The position numbers were made by a program, and so were the translations under genes. This document shows, piece after piece, positions 24,470 to 31,587 of a DNA stretch of 64,000 bases; the first letter of the stretch is position 1; each line of letters opens with the position of its first letter. Source of the DNA: Selenomonadales bacterium 4137-cl (lineage in GTDB: Bacteria > Bacillota > Negativicutes > Sporomusales > UBA7701); contig JAUOZS010000001.1 in the NCBI GenBank assembly GCA_032334055.1, positions 2,144,501 to 2,208,500 on the forward strand, given 5' to 3'. Under the pieces are notes generated by a model that was not told the origin of the DNA, did no database searches, and saw only the letters and a program-made list of their open reading frames with translations.

Positions 24470-24489
24470 GAACTCAGCGAATAGCGGGG

Positions 24490-24912
24490 ATGATAATGAT
24501 GTACGAGAAAACACTTCCAAATAGTTTGAGAAGTATACGAAAGTCTAAAAAGTTGAGCGGCAACTATATTGCCGCTCAACTTGGAATAACACCTCAGTAT
24601 TACTATGACCTTGAAACAGGTCGGCGCAGGCTTAATTCCGACCTCCTTATGGGACTTGTATCAACTTTCAATTGCACAGCCGACGAAATATTAAAAGTTC
24701 CTGGCCAAAATCTTACCAACAAATATTGTCAAAAAGTCGCAGATAAAATTATTGATGTTTCACCCCTAATCCCAGAAGAACTAAAAAAAGAAGCCGGCTC
24801 TGATGTAGCTTGGGGCCAGCTCCGCAAGGACGCGGAAAGCAATGATATTTCGCCCGAGGAATTACGGGCTATGCTCGAAGCGCTCAAAAAAATAAAAAAA
24901 CCGGGCAATTAA
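24490..24912 (+). CDS. CI-like XRE phage repressor
   Basis: 140 residues. Residues 10-65 are an XRE HTH ('LSGNYIAAQLGITPQYYYDL', 'ETGRRRLNSDLLMGL'). The C-terminal half is helical with a Lys-rich end and lacks the S24 self-cleavage domain of LexA-cleavable repressors, so induction must work another way. Three ATG codons (24490, 24496, 24499) are possible starts. The gene is AT-rich compared with its neighbours. Divergent from the Cro-like gene. Confidence 0.82.
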   Translation: MIMMYEKTLPNSLRSIRKSKKLSGNYIAAQLGITPQYYYDLETGRRRLNSDLLMGLVSTFNCTADEILKVPGQNLTNKYCQKVADKIIDVSPLIPEELKKEAGSDVAWGQLRKDAESNDISPEELRAMLEALKKIKKPGN

Positions 24913-24918
24913 GCCCGG
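24886..24918 (-). terminator. Intrinsic terminator for the 46-codon gene
   Basis: On the minus strand CCGGGC-TTAATT-GCCCGG is followed by TTTTTTTATTTTTTT. It lies inside the 3' end of the repressor gene on the other strand. Confidence 0.7.
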
Positions 24919-25059
24919 TCATTGCAAGTCTTTCAAACTGGGGTCTATAAATAGTACGCTTCCGATCACGATCCAATCCCAATTTTTCAATGGACAGTAC
25001 ACTATCTCCTGTACGTTGTGAGCTGCGACGATATCAGCAATCAGGCCCCTGTTTTCCAT
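24919..25059 (-). CDS. 46-residue protein under a LexA-type box
   Basis: ATG 25059 with GGAGG eight bases upstream, stop TGA at 24919, immediately followed by a terminator. It is a mixed hydrophobic protein with 'DIVAAHNVQEIVYCPLKNWD' and 'WIVIGSVLFIDPS'; no family is recognised. A perfect AGAACATATGTTCT palindrome lies 19 bases before the start codon. Because it stands alone beside the repressor gene and appears SOS-controlled, it could be an induction factor acting on the repressor. This is inference. Confidence 0.6.
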   Translation of the reverse strand: MENRGLIADIVAAHNVQEIVYCPLKNWDWIVIGSVLFIDPSLKDLQ

Positions 25060-25077
25060 ATCAAGACCTCCGGAATT

Positions 25078-25091
25078 AGAACATATGTTCT
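25078..25091. promoter_or_regulatory. LexA-type SOS box
   Basis: AGAACATATGTTCT is a perfect 14-bp palindrome containing the GAAC-N4-GTTC core of Gram-positive LexA boxes. It overlaps the likely -10 region of the 46-codon minus-strand gene (possible TTGCAA, 18 bases, TATGTT). Confidence 0.7.
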
Positions 25092-25255
25092 ATTTTCTGT
25101 TTATTGCAACCAACTCCTGCCTTCTCTTCGAACTTTATTCCGCCATTTTTCGACAAGCAAAATATAAAGCCGCCCGGTATTCAGGCGGCGGATAAGATAA
25201 GCATCTTTTCATCACCTCGGCGTTATTATTTTGGTAACTTGTGGAAGGCGAGAGC

Positions 25256-25270
25256 GATATCAGAATGATA
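25256..25270. repeat. Candidate operator repeat, copy 2 (GATATCAGAAYGATA)
   Basis: GATATCAGAATGATA, matching 14 of 15 bases with 23842-23856, and extended by TCATC to make GATATCA/TGATATCA half-sites. Both copies are intergenic and flank the regulators between them. Confidence 0.5.
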
Positions 25271-25471
25271 TCATCGGCCCAAAATGATTGTAGCCAGCCC
25301 CTACGGCTGGCCATTACATCTATGCGCTATAGAAAATTCAATATTTTTTATTTAATACCTTCTCTGTAAACTAACACCAGCAGCTTATTTTTTCGGGACG
25401 TTAGTCCCTATCCACCAAGCAGTCGCGGCACAGTCATGGCCGCTATTTTTATTGTCGGGAGGGAGTTTTTT

Positions 25472-26416
25472 ATGAGTAACGCACGGCTTGCACACTATGA
25501 GTCACAGCGTTATAGGCTTTTCACCAGCAAAGCCGAGGTGGATAAGGCGCTACATACTCTCGAAGGCATATTAAAAGGCATAGGTATCGACGAAAAAATA
25601 AACATCACTGAAGTCGAAGAGTTAGTGCACTGGTACTACGAGTATATGAATATGGCCAATTTGCACCCTTTTTCAGAGATAATTCCTTTGGTTTACCAGT
25701 CTCTTCAAGATAACGTCTTAGAACAGGAAGAAGTTAATGATATTCTCTGGCTTTGCAACAATTTTAAAACCGATAGTTTATACTATGATGTTGTTACATC
25801 TGATTTGCAAAGACTCCAGGGCATGCTTCACGGGATACTATCCGATAACGAAATAACGGAAGAAGAAATGCTCGGCCTACAAAAATGGCTTAACGATAAC
25901 GAGCATTTGGCGTCGTCTTTTCCTTACGACGAAGTATACAGCTTGTCAGTAACCGCAATGGCGGATGGCGAACTTTCCGAAGATGAAAGGCGGTTCCTAA
26001 AAGGCTATTTTGCAGAATTCACCAATATCGACCATTCTAAGACTATTAACCGAGCAGAAATTGAAAGCCTAAAAAAGAGTATGTGTCTACAAGGGATATG
26101 CTCTATGACTCCTGATCTTTCAATAAAGGACAAGCATTATTGCTTTACCGGAATATCATCAAAAATTACTCGGAATGGTTTTGCAAATATTATCACTGCT
26201 CTGGGCGGTATTTATAAAAATTCGATTTCAGCCGGAACGGATTATCTCGTAATTGGGAATGATGGCAACCCTTGCTGGGCCTTTTCTTGTTACGGACGAA
26301 AAGTCGAATGCGCTGTTAATCTTAGGAAAAATGGCCACAAAATACTGCTGGTACACGAAAACGATTTCTGGGATTTCTATGACGATCACATTTCGGTTAA
26401 TTCCGAAAAAGCATAA
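25472..26416 (+). CDS. TerB-like helical domain plus BRCT domain protein
   Basis: 314 residues from ATG 25472 (GGGAGGGAG upstream). Residues 20-190 are helical with repeated acidic turns ('ILSDNEITEEEMLGLQKWL', 'AMADGELSEDERRFL'), as in TerB-like domains. Residues about 225-305 form a BRCT domain: 'DKHYCFTGISSKITRNGFAN', then 'LGGIYKNSISAGTDYLVIG' and a final 'HENDFWDF'. BRCT modules of this form bind DNA ends or nicks, as in NAD-dependent ligase. It is in an accessory, AT-richer position between immunity genes and recombinase, so it may be a cargo or defence gene. Confidence 0.75.
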   Translation: MSNARLAHYESQRYRLFTSKAEVDKALHTLEGILKGIGIDEKINITEVEELVHWYYEYMNMANLHPFSEIIPLVYQSLQDNVLEQEEVNDILWLCNNFKTDSLYYDVVTSDLQRLQGMLHGILSDNEITEEEMLGLQKWLNDNEHLASSFPYDEVYSLSVTAMADGELSEDERRFLKGYFAEFTNIDHSKTINRAEIESLKKSMCLQGICSMTPDLSIKDKHYCFTGISSKITRNGFANIITALGGIYKNSISAGTDYLVIGNDGNPCWAFSCYGRKVECAVNLRKNGHKILLVHENDFWDFYDDHISVNSEKA

Positions 26417-26436
26417 GGCTATTGGAGGTGTTTTCA

Positions 26437-27159
26437 ATGGAGTTAAGCCCTGAAGAGAAACAAAAAATTTATCTGGAGGAAAAGGCGCGGCTGGACGCCC
26501 AGGAGCAAGCCAAGAAAGAAAAAAATGCGGCCACCAATAAAAAGGGATGCTTCGGGTGCCTCGGGGTTATAGTTATTATTTTGATCGTCGGATCTCTCGC
26601 CGGATCATGCGGAGACACGAAGAAAACGACCACAAAACCGATTGTCAGTCAACAGCAAACAGCGCAAGCCATAAAGCAACAACCGAAAGTAAAGACGTAC
26701 AGGTCCGGCCAGTATAAAGTAGGTGTGGATATACCTGCCGGCGAGTATATTGCCATTGCAAGAGATAAAGCTTACATAGAGATTGCAAAAAACGCCACCG
26801 GAACACTGGACAGTATCCTGGCAAACGATATTTTCCTTAATAGAAGTATAATAAGTGTAAATGACGGCGAGTTCTTAAAAATTCAGGGCTGCGAGCTTTA
26901 TTCGTTTAAAGATGCCCCGAAACCTCAAGAGAGAAACGGATTTCTCCCTTCCGGGATGTACAAGGTTGGCGTCGATCTGCCTGCCGGAGAATACAAAATC
27001 ATATCGGAAGGCGGCCAGAGCTATGCTGAAATTAGCAGCACGAGCCGCCATACACTCGACGACATAATTTCGAATGAACTGTTTACCAACGAAATGTATA
27101 TTCAGGTCTCAAACGGTCAGTATGTTAAACTATTTATGGCTAAAGTCAAAATAAAGTAA
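26437..27159 (+). CDS. Membrane-anchored protein with two repeated domains
   Basis: 240 residues from ATG 26437 (GGAGG upstream). A charged cytoplasmic helix is followed by one membrane span (about 38-58, 'GCLGVIVIILIVGSLAG') and two copies of a beta-rich domain (about 90-160 and 172-240). Each copy opens with 'YKVGVDIPAGEY' or 'YKVGVDLPAGEY' and continues with a Leu-Asp-x-Ile and a Phe-x-Asn segment. Domains of this type occur in surface proteins of Firmicutes. The function is unknown. It is the second gene after the BRCT gene, 20 bases apart. Confidence 0.7.
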   Translation: MELSPEEKQKIYLEEKARLDAQEQAKKEKNAATNKKGCFGCLGVIVIILIVGSLAGSCGDTKKTTTKPIVSQQQTAQAIKQQPKVKTYRSGQYKVGVDIPAGEYIAIARDKAYIEIAKNATGTLDSILANDIFLNRSIISVNDGEFLKIQGCELYSFKDAPKPQERNGFLPSGMYKVGVDLPAGEYKIISEGGQSYAEISSTSRHTLDDIISNELFTNEMYIQVSNGQYVKLFMAKVKIK

Positions 27160-27243
27160 GTCCCTTTTCTGTACAAGGATTTTAATAAGACATATCGAAC
27201 CATAGCCCCTACAAGGGGCTTTCTTCTTAAACGGAGGTACCGG

Positions 27244-28791
27244 ATGCAGCAGCGCAAAGACTTAGAACCAGCTTGCCTATATCTTCGCAAATCCAGGGAA
27301 GACCGCGAAGCCGAAGCTCGCGGCGAAAAGGAAACCCTGGAGAAGCATCGCAAGACCCTTTACAAGCTGGCCAAGGATTATAACGTCAACATAACTGGCG
27401 TTTTCCCCGAAGTGGAAAGCGGCGAATTCATCATCCACCGGCCGGAAATGGTGAAGCTTCTCCGCGAGATCAGCGAGGGCAAATGGCGCTCGGTATGGGT
27501 AATGGAAATCGACCGGCTCGGCCGCGGCGACATGGAAGACCAGGGCTATATCCAGAAAACGTTTAAGCAGTCCGGCACATTGATCGTCACGCCGAGGAAG
27601 ATATACGACCTCAATGACGAGATGGACGAAGAGTATACTGAGTTCGAGCAATTCATGGCCCGAAAGGAATTCAAGATCATCAACCGCCGGCTGCAGCGCG
27701 GGAGAAAGGAAGCCGCCTCCGAAGGGTTTTATCTCGGCGCCCGGCCGCCGTATGGGTACAACGTCGAGAAAACAACAAAGGGTAGGATCTTGGTCCCCCA
27801 CCCCGAACAGGCGCCGGTGGTCAAACTTATCTTCGACCTCTATGTCAGCGGGATGGGCGGACACAAAATCGCTGCCGAGCTGAACCGCCTCGGACACTCC
27901 ACCTATTCCGGCAAGCCGTGGGAATCGTCATCTGTGCTGTTCGTAATCAAAAATGAAGTGTACTCCGGCCGGATCCAGTGGCGCAAGAAAGAGGAGAAAA
28001 AGTCTCTCGACCCGGGTAAGAAGCAAACGGTACGCACCCGCCCCCGGCAGGAGTGGATAGACGTGCAGGGGCGGCACGAGCCTCTGGTTGCCCCTGAGAC
28101 GTTCGCAAAGGCACAGGAGATACTGAGGGGCCGGTATCATGTTCCTTATCAACTGAACGGGCTTGTGAATCCACTGGCCGGGTTTATCAGGTGCGATATG
28201 TGCGGCGGAGCGATGGTGCTGAGGACGTACCGTAAGCAGCAGCCCCATCTCATCTGCTATAATACGAAATGCCGAAACAAGAGCACCCGGTTCGAGTATG
28301 TCGAGGAGCGGATGGTCGAGGGGCTGGCAGCCTGGCTTCATAAGTATCGGATGGAATGGGACGCACATAAGCAGCCGGAGGCCACTGATACGATAGCGAC
28401 CGTAAAGGAACAGACGCTAAAGAGCCTAAATAAGGAACTGCAGGAGATGGAGAAGCAGAAGAGCAGCCTGCACGATTTCCTTGAGCGCGGCATCTATGAC
28501 GAGCAGACTTTCCTCGATCGCGCCCATGTCGTCTCACAGCGGATCTCGGACACCCAAACCGCCATTGCCGAGACGGAGAAGGTGCTGATAATGGAGCAGA
28601 AGCGCCGGCGGGTGCGGCGCGAGATTATCCCCAAAGTGGAGCAGGCCCTGAAGCTATATAGAAAAAGCACCGACCCGGCGGCAAAGAATGACCTGCTCAG
28701 ATCGGTGCTCGATTATGCGATTTATCGAAAAGAACGCTGGCAAGAAAAAGACGATTTTACCCTGGTTTTATACCCAAAGCTCACTGAATGA
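27244..28791 (+). CDS. Large serine recombinase of the prophage
   Basis: 515 residues. N-terminal resolvase domain with catalytic Ser17 in 'CLYLRKSRED' and the Arg-rich 'VMEIDRLGRGDMED'. The recombinase domain starts near 'GFYLGARPPYGY', a zinc ribbon has 'CDMCGG' and 'CYNTKC', a coiled coil covers about 395-450, and the C-terminus is basic. This is the layout of large serine integrases and of SpoIVCA. CGGAGGTACCGG precedes the ATG. The gene runs toward the broken sigK end, 17 bases from its stop, as spoIVCA lies opposite spoIVCB. It should both integrate the element and excise it. Confidence 0.92.
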   Translation: MQQRKDLEPACLYLRKSREDREAEARGEKETLEKHRKTLYKLAKDYNVNITGVFPEVESGEFIIHRPEMVKLLREISEGKWRSVWVMEIDRLGRGDMEDQGYIQKTFKQSGTLIVTPRKIYDLNDEMDEEYTEFEQFMARKEFKIINRRLQRGRKEAASEGFYLGARPPYGYNVEKTTKGRILVPHPEQAPVVKLIFDLYVSGMGGHKIAAELNRLGHSTYSGKPWESSSVLFVIKNEVYSGRIQWRKKEEKKSLDPGKKQTVRTRPRQEWIDVQGRHEPLVAPETFAKAQEILRGRYHVPYQLNGLVNPLAGFIRCDMCGGAMVLRTYRKQQPHLICYNTKCRNKSTRFEYVEERMVEGLAAWLHKYRMEWDAHKQPEATDTIATVKEQTLKSLNKELQEMEKQKSSLHDFLERGIYDEQTFLDRAHVVSQRISDTQTAIAETEKVLIMEQKRRRVRREIIPKVEQALKLYRKSTDPAAKNDLLRSVLDYAIYRKERWQEKDDFTLVLYPKLTE

Positions 28792-28807
28792 CGCTTTTTT
28801 GTGCCCG

Positions 28808-29260
28808 TCACAGGTAAAGTGTTAGCGGTATCTCATTACCCTCCTTGTCGACGCCGATGGGATCGTAGAGACTGACTTCGGTGCGGGTGCGCCGGGTGCT
28901 GCGGAAGTGCATGAGAATCTCGTTTTCGATGCAGCGCGCGGCGTAGGTGGCCAGCCTGGTCTTCTTCCCCTGGTCGAAGGTATTGATGGCCTTAATCAGG
29001 CCGATGGTACCGATCGATATCAGGTCGTCGATCTCCTCGCCGGTGTTGTCGAATTTCTTGACGATATGGGCTACCAGACGCAGGTTCCTTTCGATCAGCA
29101 CGTTGCGGGCTTTCTCGTCGCCGCTCTTGAGGCGCTCAAGATAGTGCTGCTCCTCTTTCTCCGACAGCGGCAGCGGGAAGGTGTTGTTGGTCAGATACGC
29201 GACCAGGAGATACAGCCCTTTGGCGACGGCGGCCGCGAGGACCGCGAAAAAAGAAACCAA
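28808..29260 (-). CDS. sigK: Sporulation sigma factor K, 5' portion (split gene)
   Basis: 150 residues matching the N-terminal half of sigma-K (SpoIVCB). It has a short hydrophobic pro-sequence ('[20 protein letters not shown]') and sigma region 2 ('[20 protein letters not shown]', '[15 protein letters not shown]', '[12 protein letters not shown]'), ending in '[14 protein letters not shown]' and four foreign codons before TGA. Regions 3 and 4 are missing. It starts at TTG. Sigma-K drives late mother-cell gene expression. To be functional, the prophage must be excised to join the 3' part that should lie beyond position 1. Confidence 0.92.
   Translation of the reverse strand: MVSFFAVLAAAVAKGLYLLVAYLTNNTFPLPLSEKEEQHYLERLKSGDEKARNVLIERNLRLVAHIVKKFDNTGEEIDDLISIGTIGLIKAINTFDQGKKTRLATYAARCIENEILMHFRSTRRTRTEVSLYDPIGVDKEGNEIPLTLYL
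28813..28840. other. Right attachment site inside sigK
   Basis: Imperfect inverted arms GGTAA (28813-28817) and TTACC (28836-28840) surround the point where the sigK frame departs from its family (about 28823). The minus strand carries AATGA (28837-28833) within the Asn-Glu codons, the five bases reported as the crossover repeat of the B. subtilis skin element. The partner site would be at the left end, outside the window. Confidence 0.6.
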
Positions 29261-29291
29261 TACCCTTCACCCCCGCAAAGACTTGTGCTTC

Positions 29292-29320
29292 ATTGTATGG
29301 GTGCGAGGGGAAAGATGTGC
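29292..29320 (-). promoter_or_regulatory. Candidate mother-cell (sigma-E/K) promoter of sigK
   Basis: On the minus strand CATACAAT (29299-29292) matches the sigma-E/sigma-K -10 consensus, and GCACA (29320-29316) lies 16 bases further upstream as a sigma-K-like -35. It is about 30 bases before the sigK start codon. Autoregulation of sigK is known in B. subtilis. Confidence 0.5.
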
Positions 29321-29402
29321 CTGTTAAGTACTGGAAGGGCGAGGGAAGCCGTGTACCGGCGGGAAAAAATAGTGTATACTTTCACCAGGAGCGTGATTCG
29401 TT

Positions 29403-29492
29403 ATGGAGCAGTATATCGGCGATCTCGGCGTTTTTTTCGCCGCCGCGCTGGTCATTCTCTACCTGATGTGGGACCGCCTGTTCCCCCGCTGA
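29403..29492 (+). CDS. 29-residue membrane peptide
   Basis: ATG 29403 with AGGAG upstream, ending at TGA 29492 within the 3' end of yyaC on the other strand. It reads as one hydrophobic span ('LGVFFAAALVILYLMW') with a short basic end. Small spore-associated membrane peptides are common near sporulation genes, but the reading is uncertain at this length. Confidence 0.35.
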   Translation: MEQYIGDLGVFFAAALVILYLMWDRLFPR

Positions 29493-30072
29493 CCCGGCTG
29501 ACGACGGCGGCGGCGTCCCTGGCGGCCATGCGGCCGAGCACATCGGCGAGCGCTTCGCCGATGACCCGGCTTAGTTTTACCACCACGGCCAGCGGGGTGT
29601 TCTGGAGATCGAGATAGCCCAGATGGCCGCCGGCATTGACGACGCCAACGATGGAAACATGGCCTACGCAGGGCAGGCGGTTGCCTACGGCGATGCCTGC
29701 TTCGATGCCGCCTTCCCATGCTTCGATGTTGCCTATTTCCCCCGCCCGGCCCAGGCAAGCGTCGACAGCGACGATGATCGCGTGGGGATGACGGGCGGTT
29801 ATCATGCCCACGGTCTCCACCAGGTTGCCGGCGTGCACCGGGTGGTCGAGGCTGCCGTAAACGGTGCAGGCGCCGTATTCTTCCAGATGGCTGCCCACCA
29901 GCGGCCCGAGGGCGTCGCCGGTGTAGCGGTCGGACCCGATGCACAGCGCAATGATCGGCCTTATGGCGATGCCTTCCTGCCTGTTCAGCAGACGCCAGCA
30001 ATGCCCGGCCAGCCTGGCGACGATTTCGCCCTCCCTAAGGTTGACAATCAGCTTGTCGTCCGCTTTGCCCAT
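29452..30072 (-). CDS. yyaC: Spore protein YyaC (DUF1256, Gpr-like fold)
   Basis: 206 residues from ATG 30072 (GGGGGAGGGGG upstream). 'IIALCIGSDRYTGDALGPLV', 'GSLDHPVHAGNL' and 'IVAVDACLG' are hallmarks of YyaC, a relative of the germination protease Gpr and of hydrogenase-maturation protease folds. YyaC occurs in spore formers; its substrate is not established. Here it ends at 'VVVKLSRVIGEALADVL'. It supports the view that the host sporulates, next to the split sigK. Confidence 0.88.
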   Translation of the reverse strand: MGKADDKLIVNLREGEIVARLAGHCWRLLNRQEGIAIRPIIALCIGSDRYTGDALGPLVGSHLEEYGACTVYGSLDHPVHAGNLVETVGMITARHPHAIIVAVDACLGRAGEIGNIEAWEGGIEAGIAVGNRLPCVGHVSIVGVVNAGGHLGYLDLQNTPLAVVVKLSRVIGEALADVLGRMAARDAAAVVSRVSGGTGGPTSGRE

Positions 30073-30327
30073 TATCCCCCTCCCCCTGCGTAATTCATTA
30101 ATCCTTATGCATCGGGAGGGCAATTGTTGCCAAAAAGCTGGCGCGGCGTGGCCTGGACTCTTCTTCCGCAAAGCCTCAGCTCTGCCGGGTATCGCTAAAA
30201 CTGATACTGCACGACCGGGTATAACTTATTGGTTATATCACGAACAAGATGATGAATATGGCCAGGACGGTCACACGGCGTCTATCCATGTTATAATTTA
30301 CACATATTCAGCCGGGAGGTCGATGCT

Positions 30328-31233
30328 ATGCAACTAGGGCAATTTGACCTGTTTTGCCAGGTGGCGCGCGTCAAAAGCTTTTCCAAAGCAGCAAAACTGC
30401 TTCATATTTCCCAGCCGGCGATCAGCGCCCAGATTCATTCCATGGAAGAGTTCTACGGCATCAAGCTGTTCGAGCGGACCCCCCACGGCGTTACGCTTAC
30501 GCCGGCGGGCACAGTGCTGTTCGACTACGCCAAACAGATCCTCGAACTGCACGAAGACCTGGAACGCAAACTCACCGGCATGGCCGACGAAAAGAACCAG
30601 AAGCTCGTCGTCGGCGCCACGCCCACCGTCGGCGGCCACGCCCTCGCCTGCGGCATCTGGACCTTCAAGGACAAGTATCCCGACCTGCAGATCAACCTGG
30701 AGATCGACAATCCCCAGGAAATCGTCACCAAGATATACGACAAGGACGTCGATCTGGCCATCGTCGAGTGCCCCGTCCGCAACTTCAAGGGGCTGACCGT
30801 CAAGAACGTGTTCACCGACGAGCTTGTGGCCATCGTCCCCAACAACGCCCACTGGGCGGGCCGGACCACCGTCACGCTCGACGAGCTGCTCAAAAACCGG
30901 CTGATTCTCCGCGAGGAAGGGTCGGAGCTCCACCTGCTCCTCGACGAAGCGCTCAGGCCGCTCAACCTGCGCTTCGCGGACCTCAAGCCGAGCACTTCCA
31001 TCTCGAGCGCCAGCGCCATCAAGACGGCGGTCGAAAACGGCCACGGCGTATCGATCGGCCTCAGGCTGACCGTGCAAAAGGAACTGCGCCACGGCAATAT
31101 CCTCGCCCTGACGATCGAGAATGTCGACCCGCGCGTGGAATACAACCTCGTCTACCGCGACGACGACCTGACCGGCGTCGCCAAGCGCTTCATCCGCTTC
31201 ATCACCTCGCCGGGCGAGCTGGAAGTCTGCTAG
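30328..31233 (+). CDS. LysR-family transcription regulator
   Basis: 301 residues. The N-terminal wHTH ('FCQVARVKSFSKAAKLLHIS' then 'QPAISAQIHSMEEFYGIKLF') and a periplasmic-binding-like effector domain from about residue 90 are typical LysR. The effector part ('LVVGATPTVGGHALACGIW', 'VDLAIVEC') resembles the CysR/CysL subgroup. A GGGAGG site precedes the ATG, and a strong terminator follows. The neighbouring convergent gene is a TusA-like sulfur carrier, but regulation of it is only a guess. Confidence 0.88.
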   Translation: MQLGQFDLFCQVARVKSFSKAAKLLHISQPAISAQIHSMEEFYGIKLFERTPHGVTLTPAGTVLFDYAKQILELHEDLERKLTGMADEKNQKLVVGATPTVGGHALACGIWTFKDKYPDLQINLEIDNPQEIVTKIYDKDVDLAIVECPVRNFKGLTVKNVFTDELVAIVPNNAHWAGRTTVTLDELLKNRLILREEGSELHLLLDEALRPLNLRFADLKPSTSISSASAIKTAVENGHGVSIGLRLTVQKELRHGNILALTIENVDPRVEYNLVYRDDDLTGVAKRFIRFITSPGELEVC

Positions 31234-31247
31234 CGCCTTTAAGTACA

Positions 31248-31280
31248 AAGACCCGGTTGCGAACGCAACCGGGTCTTTTC
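31248..31280. terminator. Bidirectional terminator between the lysR-type and tusA-like genes
   Basis: A 14-bp perfect stem AAGACCCGGTTGCG/CGCAACCGGGTCTT with a 2-base AA loop and T-rich tails on both sides, placed between convergent genes. Confidence 0.85.
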
Positions 31281-31289
31281 ATATTGCTG

Positions 31290-31511
31290 TTATTTTATGA
31301 TCTTGACCTGCCAGACGCCCTTCTCCACTTCCTCGACATCGAAGCGGTGGCCGTTCTTGTCGGCCCAGGCCAGGATATTGCGGACCGAACGGCTGAAGTC
31401 GGATTCGATCACCAGGCAGTCGCCGCTGGCCATCGTCTCCAGCTTAGCCTGCGCCATGAGCAGGGGGTGCGGGCAGGTTTCCCCCAGCATATCGAGATAA
31501 TGCATCGCCAT
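31290..31511 (-). CDS. TusA/YedF-like sulfur-carrier protein
   Basis: 73 residues: 'YLDMLGETCPHPLLMAQAKL' has the conserved Cys-Pro-x-Pro at the start of helix 1 of TusA-like proteins, and the rest ('DCLVIESDFSRSVRNILAWA') fits the two-layer fold. The Cys would carry persulfide sulfur. Start at ATG 31511 after GGGAGGGGG; the longer frame is not used. The acceptor is unknown. Confidence 0.82.
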   Translation of the reverse strand: MAMHYLDMLGETCPHPLLMAQAKLETMASGDCLVIESDFSRSVRNILAWADKNGHRFDVEEVEKGVWQVKIIK

Positions 31512-31587
31512 CATATCCCCCTCCCTGAACAAGCTATATTCGCCGTCCGCGCCGAAATCCCTGTCGGAAACTTTCGCCAACGTGAAG

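Larger units (their letters stand above)
25060..25471. other. Intergenic region right of the immunity genes
   Basis: It holds no convincing gene. Visible are the LexA-type palindrome (25078-25091), a hairpin GCCGCC-N9-GGCGGC near 25172-25192 with a minus-strand T-rich tail, the second GATATCAGAAYGATA repeat (25256-25270), a 7-bp hairpin GCCAGCC-CCTAC-GGCTGGC near 25291-25309 and an AT-rich stretch near 25330-25365 that could contain the promoter of the BRCT gene. A 25-codon minus-strand frame (25135-25212) is probably fortuitous. Confidence 0.6.
1..28823. mobile_element. Prophage inserted in sigK (skin-like element), left end outside the window
   Basis: The stretch holds terminase, portal, SSB, helicase loader, late regulator, repressor pair, ORF6C protein and a large serine recombinase. 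Early and late genes run leftward from a switch near 24.3 kb, while the recombinase runs rightward into the broken end of sigK. The right boundary is placed where the sigK reading frame stops matching the family (about 28823). The structural genes beyond the portal, the left attachment site and the 3' part of sigK are not in the window. Whether the element is a live phage or a domesticated remnant cannot be judged from this portion, but the visible genes look intact. Confidence 0.9.

Noticed and set aside
25135..25212. 25-codon minus-strand frame right of the SOS-type gene
   Set aside because: The ribosome site is too close to the start, the frame is mostly a hairpin, and no domain is seen.
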